NCBI RefSeq assembly: GCF_009742705.1
Contig: NZ_WPCU01000010.1
Location: forward strand, 238,398 to 302,397
Length of the DNA: 64,000 nt
Direction of reading: 5' to 3'
Source of the DNA: Auraticoccus cholistanensis
GTDB lineage: Bacteria > Actinomycetota > Actinomycetes > Propionibacteriales > Propionibacteriaceae
The notes under the pieces were generated by a model. It was not told the DNA's origin and ran no database searches. It saw nothing but the letters and a program-made list of their open reading frames with translations. Position 1 is the first letter of the stretch, and each line of letters begins with the position of its first letter. Below are positions 23,819 to 31,459 of this stretch, piece by piece. Made by a program: the position numbers and the translations under genes.

Positions 23819-24840
23819 GGGACCCTCCAGAAGAGCTTGTCGTCGAGCTGACCGGTGTCGATGAGGTGCTGCAGCTGCAGCAGGCGGGTGTGTCCCCGGC
23901 CGGTGAAGGTCTCGCTGTCGAGCTGGATGCGGGCGAACACCTCGTGCAGCTGGCGGGCGCCGCGCACGGCGTCCCACTCGCAGGCGAAGCCCGGCAGCTT
24001 GTTCGCGATCTTCTCGAAGGACACCCGGTAGCTCCGGTTGTCCCCGCCGTTCTCGCCGAAGCTGAGCTCGCAGTCGCCGAACTCGGCCCGGACGATCTCG
24101 GCGATGTCGCGGACCCGGTAGTTCTGCTCGCTGGACCCGACGTTGAAGACCTCGTTGTGGACGATGTCGCGCGGCGCCTGGAGCACCCGCCGGATCGCCT
24201 GGCCGATGTCGAGGGCGTGCACCAGCGGACGCCACGGGGAGCCGTCGCTGACCATGGCGATGCGGCGCGTCGTCCAGGCCAGCCCCGAGAGGTTGTTGAG
24301 CACGATGTCGAAGCGCATCCGGGGCGAGGCGCCGAAGGCGGTGGCGTTGCGCAGGAACGTCGGCGAGAAGTCGTCGTCGGCCATCGCCGTCAGGTCGCGC
24401 TCGACCATCGTCTTGCACTCGGCGTAGGCGGTCTGCGGGTTCACCGGCGAGGTCTCGTCGACCTCGCCCTCGGCCACCCCGTACACGCTGCAGGAGGACA
24501 TGTAGACGAAGCGCTCGATGCCGGCCTGCTTGGCCAGCCGGGCCAGGTGCAGCGAGCCCTGGTGGTTGATCTCGTAGGTGATCGTCGGCGAGAGCTGGCC
24601 CAGCGGGTCGTTGGAGAGCTCGGCCATGTGCACGACCGCCTCCACGCCCTCCAGGTGCTCGGCGGTGAGGGTGCGGATGTCCTCGACCAGGGTGTACGGG
24701 GTGCGCGCCAGCCCGTTCCAGAGCCAGCCGGACTTGTAGAAGCCGGTGTCCACGCCGACCACCTCGTGGCCGTCGCGGACCAGCTCGGGGGTGAGCAGGC
24801 AGCCGAGGTAGCCCTCGACGCCGGTGACCAGTACCTTCAT
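23815..24840 (-). CDS. NAD-dependent sugar epimerase/dehydratase (extended SDR)
   Basis: A 341-residue extended short-chain dehydrogenase. The dinucleotide-binding motif is GVEGYLG at residues 7-13, and the catalytic triad is visible as the Ser of SSCSVYG and YAECK (YxxxK). Family members epimerise, dehydrate or reduce nucleotide-linked sugars in the cytoplasm. It lies between the cytidylyltransferase and the RmlC-like epimerase, so it should act on the same activated sugar, and it is the best candidate in the window for the step that makes a keto sugar. It does not show the canonical N-terminus of CDP-glucose 4,6-dehydratase. AAGGA precedes the ATG. Confidence 0.9.
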   Translation of the reverse strand: MKVLVTGVEGYLGCLLTPELVRDGHEVVGVDTGFYKSGWLWNGLARTPYTLVEDIRTLTAEHLEGVEAVVHMAELSNDPLGQLSPTITYEINHQGSLHLARLAKQAGIERFVYMSSCSVYGVAEGEVDETSPVNPQTAYAECKTMVERDLTAMADDDFSPTFLRNATAFGASPRMRFDIVLNNLSGLAWTTRRIAMVSDGSPWRPLVHALDIGQAIRRVLQAPRDIVHNEVFNVGSSEQNYRVRDIAEIVRAEFGDCELSFGENGGDNRSYRVSFEKIANKLPGFACEWDAVRGARQLHEVFARIQLDSETFTGRGHTRLLQLQHLIDTGQLDDKLFWRVP

Positions 24841-24892
24841 GGGTTCCTTCGTCCTTGGTTGTCGTGTGCGGTGCGGCGTGAGCGTGGGGCGG

Positions 24893-25720
24893 TCAGTCCT
24901 GCCAGACCTTCCACGGCGGGTTCCCGCCGTCCCACAGGGCGTTGAGCTCGGTCCAGTCGCGGAAGGTGTCCATGCCCATCCAGAAGCCCTCGTGCTTGAA
25001 CACGCCGAGCTCGCCGTCGGAGGCGATGGTCTGCAGCGGCCGCTTCTCGAGCATCATCGAGTCGTCGTCGTCGAGGTACTTGTCGATGACCAGCCGGTCG
25101 AAGGCGAAGAACCCGCCGCTGACCCAGCCGGTGGCGAGGGTGGGCTTCTCGTTGAACTCCATCACCTGCTCGCCGGAGACGTGCATCTCGCCGTAGCGGC
25201 TGCTGGGGTGGACGCCGGTCACGGTGGCCAGCCGGCCCGAGGCCAGGTGCTGCTCGACCAGGCCGCGGATGTCCACCGCGCCGATGCCGTCGCCGTAGGT
25301 GAGCAGGAAGAGGTCGCGGTCCAGGTACGGCGCGACCCGGCGGACGCGACCGGCGGTGCCGGTCAGCAGACCGGTCTCGGCGAAGGTGATCTGCCAGTCC
25401 TCGGCGCCCTCCGCCTCGCCGTGCCAGGTGGGCGGCTGGTCCGCGGCCAGGTCGAGGGTGAAGTCCTTGACCCGCTCGCGGTACTCCAGGAAGTAGCGCC
25501 GGATCTGGTCTCCCTTGTAGCCCAGGCACAGCACGAAGCGGCGGAAGCCGTAGTGGCTGTAGGTCTTCATCACGTGCCAGAGGATCGGCTTCCCGCCGAC
25601 GTCGACCAGCGGCTTGGGCAGCTTCTCGCTGGCCTCGCGCAGTCGGGTTCCCATGCCTCCGCAGAGGATCACGACCGGGATGTCCGCCGGGTCGAAGGCG
25701 GGAGGGGTGGCAGTGCTCAT
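24893..25720 (-). CDS. rfbF: Glucose-1-phosphate cytidylyltransferase
   Basis: Makes CDP-glucose from CTP and glucose 1-phosphate, the entry to CDP-3,6-dideoxyhexoses and related sugars. The 275-residue protein has the nucleotidyltransferase signature CGGMGTRLREASEKLPKPLV, then GGKPILWHVMKTYSHYG, FLLTYGDGIG with the metal-binding Asp, and FKHEGFWMGMDTFRD near the end. These match the RfbF subgroup more than RmlA. ATG 25720 is used because the alignable region begins just after it and AAGGAAG lies upstream. It leads the nucleotide-sugar module, 52 bp before the SDR gene. Confidence 0.93.
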   Translation of the reverse strand: MSTATPPAFDPADIPVVILCGGMGTRLREASEKLPKPLVDVGGKPILWHVMKTYSHYGFRRFVLCLGYKGDQIRRYFLEYRERVKDFTLDLAADQPPTWHGEAEGAEDWQITFAETGLLTGTAGRVRRVAPYLDRDLFLLTYGDGIGAVDIRGLVEQHLASGRLATVTGVHPSSRYGEMHVSGEQVMEFNEKPTLATGWVSGGFFAFDRLVIDKYLDDDDSMMLEKRPLQTIASDGELGVFKHEGFWMGMDTFRDWTELNALWDGGNPPWKVWQD

Positions 25721-25787
25721 GGCTGGTTCTTCCTTCGTGGTGTGGTCGGGTGCGGTCTGGTGCGGAGTGGTGGTGGGCACGGGCTGC

Positions 25788-27236
25788 TCAGGAACCGGGG
25801 TCGGTGAAGACCGCCACGACCGTCAGCAGCAGGATCTTGAGGTCGAGCCAGAGCGACCAGTTCTCGATGTAGAAGTTGTCGTAGGCGGCCCGGTCGGCGA
25901 TGGAGGTGTCCCCGCGCAGCCCGTGGACCTGGGCCCACCCGGTGAGCCCGCAGGGCACCCGGTGACGGGCCTGGTAGCCGACGTAGAGACGGTCGAACTC
26001 GGCGACGAAGTGGGGCCGCTCCGGCCGCGGGCCGACCAGGCTCATGTCGCCGCGCAGCACGTTCCACAGCTGCGGCAGCTCGTCGAGCGAGGTCTTGCGG
26101 ATCAGCCGGCCGACGGGACCCAGCCGGTCGTCGTGGGAGATGTTCCACTGCGTCTGGGACTCCGTCTCGTCGACCGGTCGCAGCGAGCGGAACTTGAGGA
26201 CGTCGAAGCGGCGACCGTCGACGCCGACCCGCTCCTGGCGGAAGATGACGCCGGGCCCGCCCTCGAGCCGGACGGCCAGGGCCAGCACCGCCATCACCGG
26301 GGCCAGCAGCACCAGCGCGGTGGCGGACACCACCACGTCGAGCAGCCGCTTGGCCCGCCAGGCCCAGCTGCGGTAGGCGGCCCGCCGCAGCCGGACCAGC
26401 GGCATCTCGCCGACGAAGTCCATGTCGGCCCCGACCTGCGTCACCTCGTACAGCCGCGGCAGCACGAACAGCTCGCAGTGGTGGCGGTGGCAGGCGCGGA
26501 TCATGGTGATCAGCTGGGACTCGGGCAGGTGGCCGTGCGCGATGACCAGCGCCCGGACCTCGTTCTCCTGCAGCACCCGGTTGACCTCGCCGATGCCGCC
26601 CAGCAGCGGAGCCGGCAGCCCCGTCGCCGGCTCGGCGAGGTCGTCGAGGAACCCGAGCGGCAGCAGCCCGGTCTGCGGGTTGCGGTCCAGCCGGCCCAGG
26701 ATGGCCTGGCCCGTCGTGTCGGTGCCGACCACCACGGTGGCGTGGGCCACCACCCGGCGGCGTCGCAGCAGCCGGACCAGCCCGTAGGCGGCCGACCGCA
26801 TCAGCACCACCCCGGCCAGGCAGAGCGCGGCGTAGTCGAGGCCGGTGAACCCGCCCCGCAGCAGCGTGGAGCCGATCAGCAGCAGGGCCAGCGCGACCAG
26901 CCAGGTCTGCGTGATCCGCGGCAGGTCGTCCAGCACCGACAGCGCGAGCCGCGAGCGGTACAGCCGCACCGAGGCGAAGAGCACCAGCAGCAGCGTGCTG
27001 AACGCCGCCGCCGACCACCACCCGGTCTGGGTGGCGACCGCCGCCAGCGCGCAGCCCGCCGCGTCGGCGAGCAGGAAGACCGGACGCGTGCCGTCGCGCA
27101 GCACGGGCGTCCACCACGCTCCCCGGGTGGGCCCCGGGTCCATGTGCCGCTTGCTCAGCGTCCACGGCCACTCGATCTTGAGCCGCCTCTGCGGCTGACC
27201 TGTGACGCGGTAGCTGACCCGTTCCTGAAGTGCCAT
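25788..27236 (-). CDS. Polyprenyl glycosylphosphotransferase (WbaP/WcaJ-like priming enzyme)
   Basis: Transfers a sugar 1-phosphate from a nucleotide sugar to undecaprenyl phosphate, the first step of repeat-unit assembly. The 482-residue protein has four or five N-terminal membrane helices, a middle Rossmann-like domain (VVVGTDTTGQAILGRLD), then the membrane hairpin AKRLLDVVVSATALVLLAP and the catalytic domain with KFRSLRP, TSLDELPQLWNVLRGDMS and VGPRPERP. The ATG at 27236 begins the family domain; upstream open frame is inside lhgO and is rejected. It is the priming gene of the island and precedes rfbF in the same direction. Confidence 0.93.
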   Translation of the reverse strand: MALQERVSYRVTGQPQRRLKIEWPWTLSKRHMDPGPTRGAWWTPVLRDGTRPVFLLADAAGCALAAVATQTGWWSAAAFSTLLLVLFASVRLYRSRLALSVLDDLPRITQTWLVALALLLIGSTLLRGGFTGLDYAALCLAGVVLMRSAAYGLVRLLRRRRVVAHATVVVGTDTTGQAILGRLDRNPQTGLLPLGFLDDLAEPATGLPAPLLGGIGEVNRVLQENEVRALVIAHGHLPESQLITMIRACHRHHCELFVLPRLYEVTQVGADMDFVGEMPLVRLRRAAYRSWAWRAKRLLDVVVSATALVLLAPVMAVLALAVRLEGGPGVIFRQERVGVDGRRFDVLKFRSLRPVDETESQTQWNISHDDRLGPVGRLIRKTSLDELPQLWNVLRGDMSLVGPRPERPHFVAEFDRLYVGYQARHRVPCGLTGWAQVHGLRGDTSIADRAAYDNFYIENWSLWLDLKILLLTVVAVFTDPGS

Positions 27237-27277
27237 GCTTGATCCCCCGATCCAAGCTGTGACGAGTAGGTCGACTG

Positions 27278-28543
27278 CTAGCCGTGCGCCCGGCGCGGCC
27301 CTGTCTGCCGGGACCCCGGCGTGCTGCGCAGCTCGGCGAGCCCGAGCGCGGCCTCGGCGGTGTCGACGACGTGGCCGGCGATCGCCAGCGACGCCGTGGC
27401 CGCCGGGCTCGGCGCGTTCAGCACGTGGAGGCTGGTCGGCGTGGTGGCGAAGGTGAAGTCGTCCACCAGCCGGCCGTCCGCGGCCACCGCCTGGGCGCGC
27501 ACCCCGGAGGGCCCGAACACGAGCTGGTCGGAGCGGATCTCCGGCACGTACGCCCTGAGGTCGCGCACGAAGGCGGCCTTGACCACGTCGCGCCAGACCT
27601 CCTGCGCCCCGGTGCGCCACCAGCGGCGCGCCAGCGGGACGAAGCCGGGGTGGCGGACCGTCTCCCACAGGTCGCGCAGGTCCACGTCCGAGCGGCGGTA
27701 GCCCTCGCGCCGGGTGGCCAGCACCGCGTTGGGGCCCGCCCACACCTCGCCGTCGTGCCGCTTGGTGAAGTGCACGCCGAGGAACGGCAGCGACGGGTCC
27801 GGGACCGGGTAGATCAGCCCCCGGCAGAGCCGCCGGGCCTCGGGCACCAGGGTGTAGTAGTCGCCGCGGAAGGGCATCGTGGCCACCTCCGGCTCGCCGT
27901 CCATCCGCGCCACCCGGTCCGCGTGCAGACCGGCGCAGCTGATCACCCGACGGGTGGCGAACTCACCCGCGGAGGTCTCGACCACGGTGTGGTCGCCGCC
28001 GGAGCGGATGGCCCGCACCTCGGCGCCGTGGTGCAGCTCGACGTCGTCCTGCACCAGCTCCTCGGCCATGGCGCGGGTGACGGCGCTGAAGTCGATGATC
28101 CCCGTCCCCGGGCTGTAGAGGGCCCGCAGCCCGGTGGCGTGCGGCTCCACCTCGCGCAGCTCGCGCGGGCCGAGCATCCGCACCCCGGGCACCCCGTTGG
28201 CCCGGGCGCGCCGCTCCAGCTCCTCCAGCCGGGGCAGCTCGTCCTCGCGGACCGCGATGACGAGCTTGCCGCAGCGGTCGACGGCGATGCCGTGCTCCTC
28301 GGCGAAGCGCTCCATGAGCACCTTGCCCTGGACGCACAGCCGCGCCTTGAGCGACCCCGGGGCGTAGTACACCCCGGCGTGCAGCACCCCGCTGTTGTGG
28401 CCGCTCTGGTGCCGGCCCACAGCCGGCTCCTTCTCCAGGACGGCCAGCGACAGCCCCGGCTGGCGAGCGTGGATTTCGCGTGCGGTGGCGAGGCCCAGGA
28501 TCCCGGCTCCGACCACGACGACGTCGTAGATCTTGCGTGACAT
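27278..28543 (-). CDS. lhgO: L-2-hydroxyglutarate oxidase family FAD protein
   Basis: A 421-residue FAD-dependent oxidoreductase of the DAO fold. The FAD site VVVGAGILGLATAREI lies near residues 8-23, followed by LEKEPAVGRHQSGHNSGVLHAGVYY, the conserved substrate-side block of L2HGDH/LhgO enzymes. These oxidise L-2-hydroxyglutarate to 2-oxoglutarate and pass electrons to the membrane quinone pool. The match over the N-terminal region is strong, and the C-terminal SPAATASLAIAGHVV also fits. Its place in a polysaccharide island is unexpected; it is 41 bp upstream of the priming transferase and shares its direction. GGGGGAG precedes the ATG. Confidence 0.88.
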   Translation of the reverse strand: MSRKIYDVVVVGAGILGLATAREIHARQPGLSLAVLEKEPAVGRHQSGHNSGVLHAGVYYAPGSLKARLCVQGKVLMERFAEEHGIAVDRCGKLVIAVREDELPRLEELERRARANGVPGVRMLGPRELREVEPHATGLRALYSPGTGIIDFSAVTRAMAEELVQDDVELHHGAEVRAIRSGGDHTVVETSAGEFATRRVISCAGLHADRVARMDGEPEVATMPFRGDYYTLVPEARRLCRGLIYPVPDPSLPFLGVHFTKRHDGEVWAGPNAVLATRREGYRRSDVDLRDLWETVRHPGFVPLARRWWRTGAQEVWRDVVKAAFVRDLRAYVPEIRSDQLVFGPSGVRAQAVAADGRLVDDFTFATTPTSLHVLNAPSPAATASLAIAGHVVDTAEAALGLAELRSTPGSRQTGPRRAHG

Positions 28544-28731
28544 GTCTCCCCCGAGACGGGCCAGCGAATCCCCCGTTCGCCGGCCCAGCGGCGGTGCCTC
28601 CGAGGGCCCCGCCGGCGCTGACGTTACAACAGCGACGGTGGTGCGCATGCGGACTTGGAAAAGTTCCTGCGAGCTCGTGCGGTTCTGCGAAGGCGTCCGG
28701 CGAATCCCGGGCAGATGCGCCCCCCGGCTCC

Positions 28732-28737
28732 TAGACT
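28732..28737 (+). promoter_or_regulatory. Candidate -10 element for the GNAT/FemAB-like gene
   Basis: TAGACT, a good actinobacterial -10 match, lies 30 bases before the ATG at 28768 in the 224-bp divergent gap from lhgO. No clear -35 is visible. Confidence 0.35.
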
Positions 28738-28767
28738 CTGGCCCGCCGAGACGAGAGGACGGGTCGT

Positions 28768-29919
28768 ATGCACACCGAGGTGCTGTCCGTGGCCCAGCTG
28801 GGCGACCACGACCTCGCCGCCTGGGAGCGGCTGCACGAGAGCCAGCGCGGTCCGGCGAACCCGTTCACCTCGCCGGAGTGGAGCACCACCTGGTACCGCC
28901 ACTTCGCCCCTGACGCCGACGCGCAGCTGCTGCTGGCCGTGCGGGAGGGGGAGCAGCTGGTCGGGATCGCCCCGTTCTTCCGCGGCGACCTCCGCGTCAA
29001 GGGGCTGCTGCTCGCCCGCCGGCTGCAGCTGGCCGGCGCCGGGCAGGGCGGGTCGCTGCTGGAGCTGCCGCAGGTGCTCTGCGCGCCCGGCTGCGAGCGG
29101 GAGGTGCTGCGCAGCGTGGTCGAGTGGCTGCGCGACACCGACGACCCGCGCGCGGCGGGGAGCTGGACCGAGCTCACCGTGGCCGACGGTCAGGGCTGGT
29201 TCGAGCCGCAGTGGATCGACCACGGCACCGACCGCTCGGCCTTCTTCCGCCACCAGCGGGCGCGGGCCTGCGTGGTGCTCGAGCTCGACGGGTCGTGGGA
29301 GCAGACGCTGCGGGGGCTGAAGCGCAACGTCAAGGAGAGCCTGCGGCGCTCGCGCAACCGGCTGGCCAGGCACGGCGGCGAGGTCGAGGTCCGCCAGCTC
29401 TGCGAGGACATCGACGTGGCGGCGGTGGACCGCTTCCTCGGGCTGCACCGGGCCCGCGCCGACCTGTCGGGGACGGCCGTGCACCCGGACGCCTTCGCCG
29501 ACCCGGTCCGGCGGCGGATGATGCGCGAGCTGCTGCCGGCGCTGGGTCGGGCCGGCCGGGCGCGGCTGTGGGAGCTGCACCTGGGGGGTGAGGTCGTCGC
29601 CGTCCAGCTGGTGCTGCACGCGCCGCAGACGCTGTACGTGCACTCCTCGGGGATGCGGGCCGACGTCTGGGAGCTCGGGGCGGTGACGCACCTGCAGGAG
29701 CACGCCTTCCGTGCCGCGTGCGAGCAGGGCGACCGGTGGGTGAACCTGTCCCCCGGACCCAACCTGGCCAAGCGCCGCTGGAGCGAGCGGATCAGCGTCC
29801 ACGACGACTTCGCCGTCGGGGTGGGGTCGCGTTCGCTGCTGTGGCGCTACGCGCTCTACGCGGCCGGGCAGGCGCTCACCGAGGTCCGCCACACCGACGC
29901 GATGGCCCGCCGGGGCTGA
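28768..29919 (+). CDS. GNAT/FemAB-like acyltransferase (CelD/BcsL type)
   Basis: A 383-residue soluble protein whose central third holds the acyl-CoA N-acyltransferase-like fold seen in CelD/BcsL and FemAB proteins: LRGLKRNVKESLRRSRNRL, then LWELHLGGEVVAVQLVLHAP and ETLY-like LYVHSSGMR. Proteins of this group are common in exopolysaccharide loci, where they probably transfer an acyl or aminoacyl group to the polymer or precursor. It is a separate plus-strand unit between lhgO and the hydrolase gene, with its own -10-like site. An imperfect GC-rich inverted repeat follows the stop. Confidence 0.83.
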   Translation: MHTEVLSVAQLGDHDLAAWERLHESQRGPANPFTSPEWSTTWYRHFAPDADAQLLLAVREGEQLVGIAPFFRGDLRVKGLLLARRLQLAGAGQGGSLLELPQVLCAPGCEREVLRSVVEWLRDTDDPRAAGSWTELTVADGQGWFEPQWIDHGTDRSAFFRHQRARACVVLELDGSWEQTLRGLKRNVKESLRRSRNRLARHGGEVEVRQLCEDIDVAAVDRFLGLHRARADLSGTAVHPDAFADPVRRRMMRELLPALGRAGRARLWELHLGGEVVAVQLVLHAPQTLYVHSSGMRADVWELGAVTHLQEHAFRAACEQGDRWVNLSPGPNLAKRRWSERISVHDDFAVGVGSRSLLWRYALYAAGQALTEVRHTDAMARRG

Positions 29920-29951
29920 CCCCGGACAGGCCCCGGCCGGCCGGCCCGCCC

Positions 29952-31085
29952 TCACCAGAGGTCGGCGTAGACCTGCGAGGCCCGGGGGTGCTGGACGGGG
30001 TCCCAGATGCTGTTGGCCAGGCTGGTGTCGGGTTCGTTGAAGTAGCTCTCCAGCACCAGCACGTCGGCGTTGTCCTCGAAGAACCCGCGCATGCGCTGCA
30101 TCAGCAGGGGGTTGTCGCCCCTGCCCTGCTCCTGGGGGCTCGCCAGCCCCCACTCCGGCACCGTCATGCCCTTGCCGTGGGCGCGCGCGAAGTCGGCCAC
30201 GTCGGCGATCCCCACCGCGTCGGCGGGACGCTGCGTGGCGGCCCAGCTCGCGTCGTCCACGGTGACCGTGTGGTACCAGTCGAAGGTGTCGCAGCCGACC
30301 ACGTCGACGACGTCGTCGCCGGGGTAGAGCAGCTCCAGGGTGTCGGTGCGGGAGTCCTGCCCCCGCAGCGTGGTCCCGCAGGCGACGTCGAAGTCGATGA
30401 CCAGGTCCGGCGCCACCGACCAGAGCACCCGCACGACGTGGCGGAAGGCCGCCCGGTACTCCACCGCGTCCTGGGCGGTGGCGTTCCAGGGGAACCAGGC
30501 GCCGTTGGCCTCCCAGCCGATGCGCACGACCGACGTCCCGCGGCCGCGGTCGAGCAGGTCCTGGGCGACCTTGCGGTAGACCCGGTCGTGCTCCCCGGCC
30601 ACCACGGAGCGGAAGCTGCCCTCGTCCTGCGAGGGGAGCATCGGCAGGCCGTAGACCAGCACCGCGGGTGTGCTGTCGAAGGTGTCGATGTGCCAGGTGG
30701 AGCCGGCGATCTCCTCCCAGGTCCGGTAGGCCGGGTACATGGTGACCGCGTCCACGCGGGTCCCCCGCCACTTGCCGAAGGCCTCGACGCGCTCGCCGGA
30801 GGCCACGTCGCCGCCGGCCCAGACGCCGGAGTGCCAGCGTCCGCCGGAGCGGGGGGTGCCGAGCAGGTCCAGCGCCCGTTCCCGCGACGGCGGGACGGCG
30901 GAGGGCACCGGCTCCAGGGCCGCCCGCTCCAGGTCGTCCTGCGGCGGCAGGACGAGGGAGGTGCAGACGCCGACCAGCAGGGTCAGCAGCAGCACTCCCC
31001 CGACCCAGACCCGCCGGCGGCGTGGCCGCCGGGCGCGGCGCGGTCGGGACGTGCGCGGGTGGTGGGCGTGGGGTGTCTCAGGCAC
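29952..31085 (-). CDS. GH26-like glycoside hydrolase, membrane-anchored
   Basis: A 377-residue protein with a very basic N-terminus, one membrane helix (VWVGGVLLLTLLVGVCTSLV) and an extracytoplasmic TIM-barrel domain. The candidate acid/base is the Glu in IGWEANGAWFPWN, and the nucleophile the Glu in MTVPEWGLAS, both typical of family 26 beta-mannanase-like enzymes. It may trim or release the island polysaccharide outside the cell. GTG 31085 is preferred for a GGAG eight bases upstream; an earlier in-frame GTG at 31145 has no clear ribosome site. The polymer cleaved is not known. Confidence 0.8.
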   Translation of the reverse strand: MPETPHAHHPRTSRPRRARRPRRRRVWVGGVLLLTLLVGVCTSLVLPPQDDLERAALEPVPSAVPPSRERALDLLGTPRSGGRWHSGVWAGGDVASGERVEAFGKWRGTRVDAVTMYPAYRTWEEIAGSTWHIDTFDSTPAVLVYGLPMLPSQDEGSFRSVVAGEHDRVYRKVAQDLLDRGRGTSVVRIGWEANGAWFPWNATAQDAVEYRAAFRHVVRVLWSVAPDLVIDFDVACGTTLRGQDSRTDTLELLYPGDDVVDVVGCDTFDWYHTVTVDDASWAATQRPADAVGIADVADFARAHGKGMTVPEWGLASPQEQGRGDNPLLMQRMRGFFEDNADVLVLESYFNEPDTSLANSIWDPVQHPRASQVYADLW

Positions 31086-31459
31086 GCTCGTGCTCCGTCG
31101 TCTCGTGGTGGGCCAGCAGCTCGCACCGGGGTCCTCGCGGGACACCAGCGCGGGGGACCTGGGACGACATGACGCGGGAGGCCGCCGACCCTGCTTGGCG
31201 GCCGGGGCACTGGTCGCACCGGCATCGTCGTGGCTCCCCGAGTCACCTGGCGCAGGCCGATCCCCCGACGGAGCCCGTCGCCAGGATGGTCAATCTACCC
31301 CGGCTCGCCGGCGCTCGGACAGGGTCGGGACGAACCGCGCTGCGGCCGGCCGGCGACGGCGACGTGCAGCCCGGGCGCGGTGGCCGTCAGGGGCCCGGAC
31401 GCGGACGAGGTCCCCTCCGCCGGGCGGAGGGGACCTCGTCAGGTGCGTACCGGGAGCGC
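31086..31459. other. 374-bp intergenic region between GH26-like gene and rpsA
   Basis: No credible gene is seen here. It holds the rpsA terminator hairpin (31404-31440) and, on the minus strand, presumably the promoter of the hydrolase gene. I could not identify a clear -35/-10 pair. If the upstream GTG at 31145 were used, the gene-free part would begin at 31146. Confidence 0.7.
31404..31440 (-). terminator. rpsA terminator hairpin
   Basis: A perfect inverted repeat of 18 bases per arm (GACGAGGTCCCCTCCGCC and its complement) is centred on one base, giving about 17 pairs and a tiny loop. It lies 20 bp after the rpsA stop. It lacks a T tract but is one of the strongest hairpins in the window and would stop read-through into the polysaccharide island. 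Confidence 0.75.

Noticed and set aside
27237..27743. Upstream extension of the priming transferase
   Set aside because: The open frame continues in the same frame but overlaps lhgO, lacks family similarity, and the ATG at 27236 has a ribosome site.
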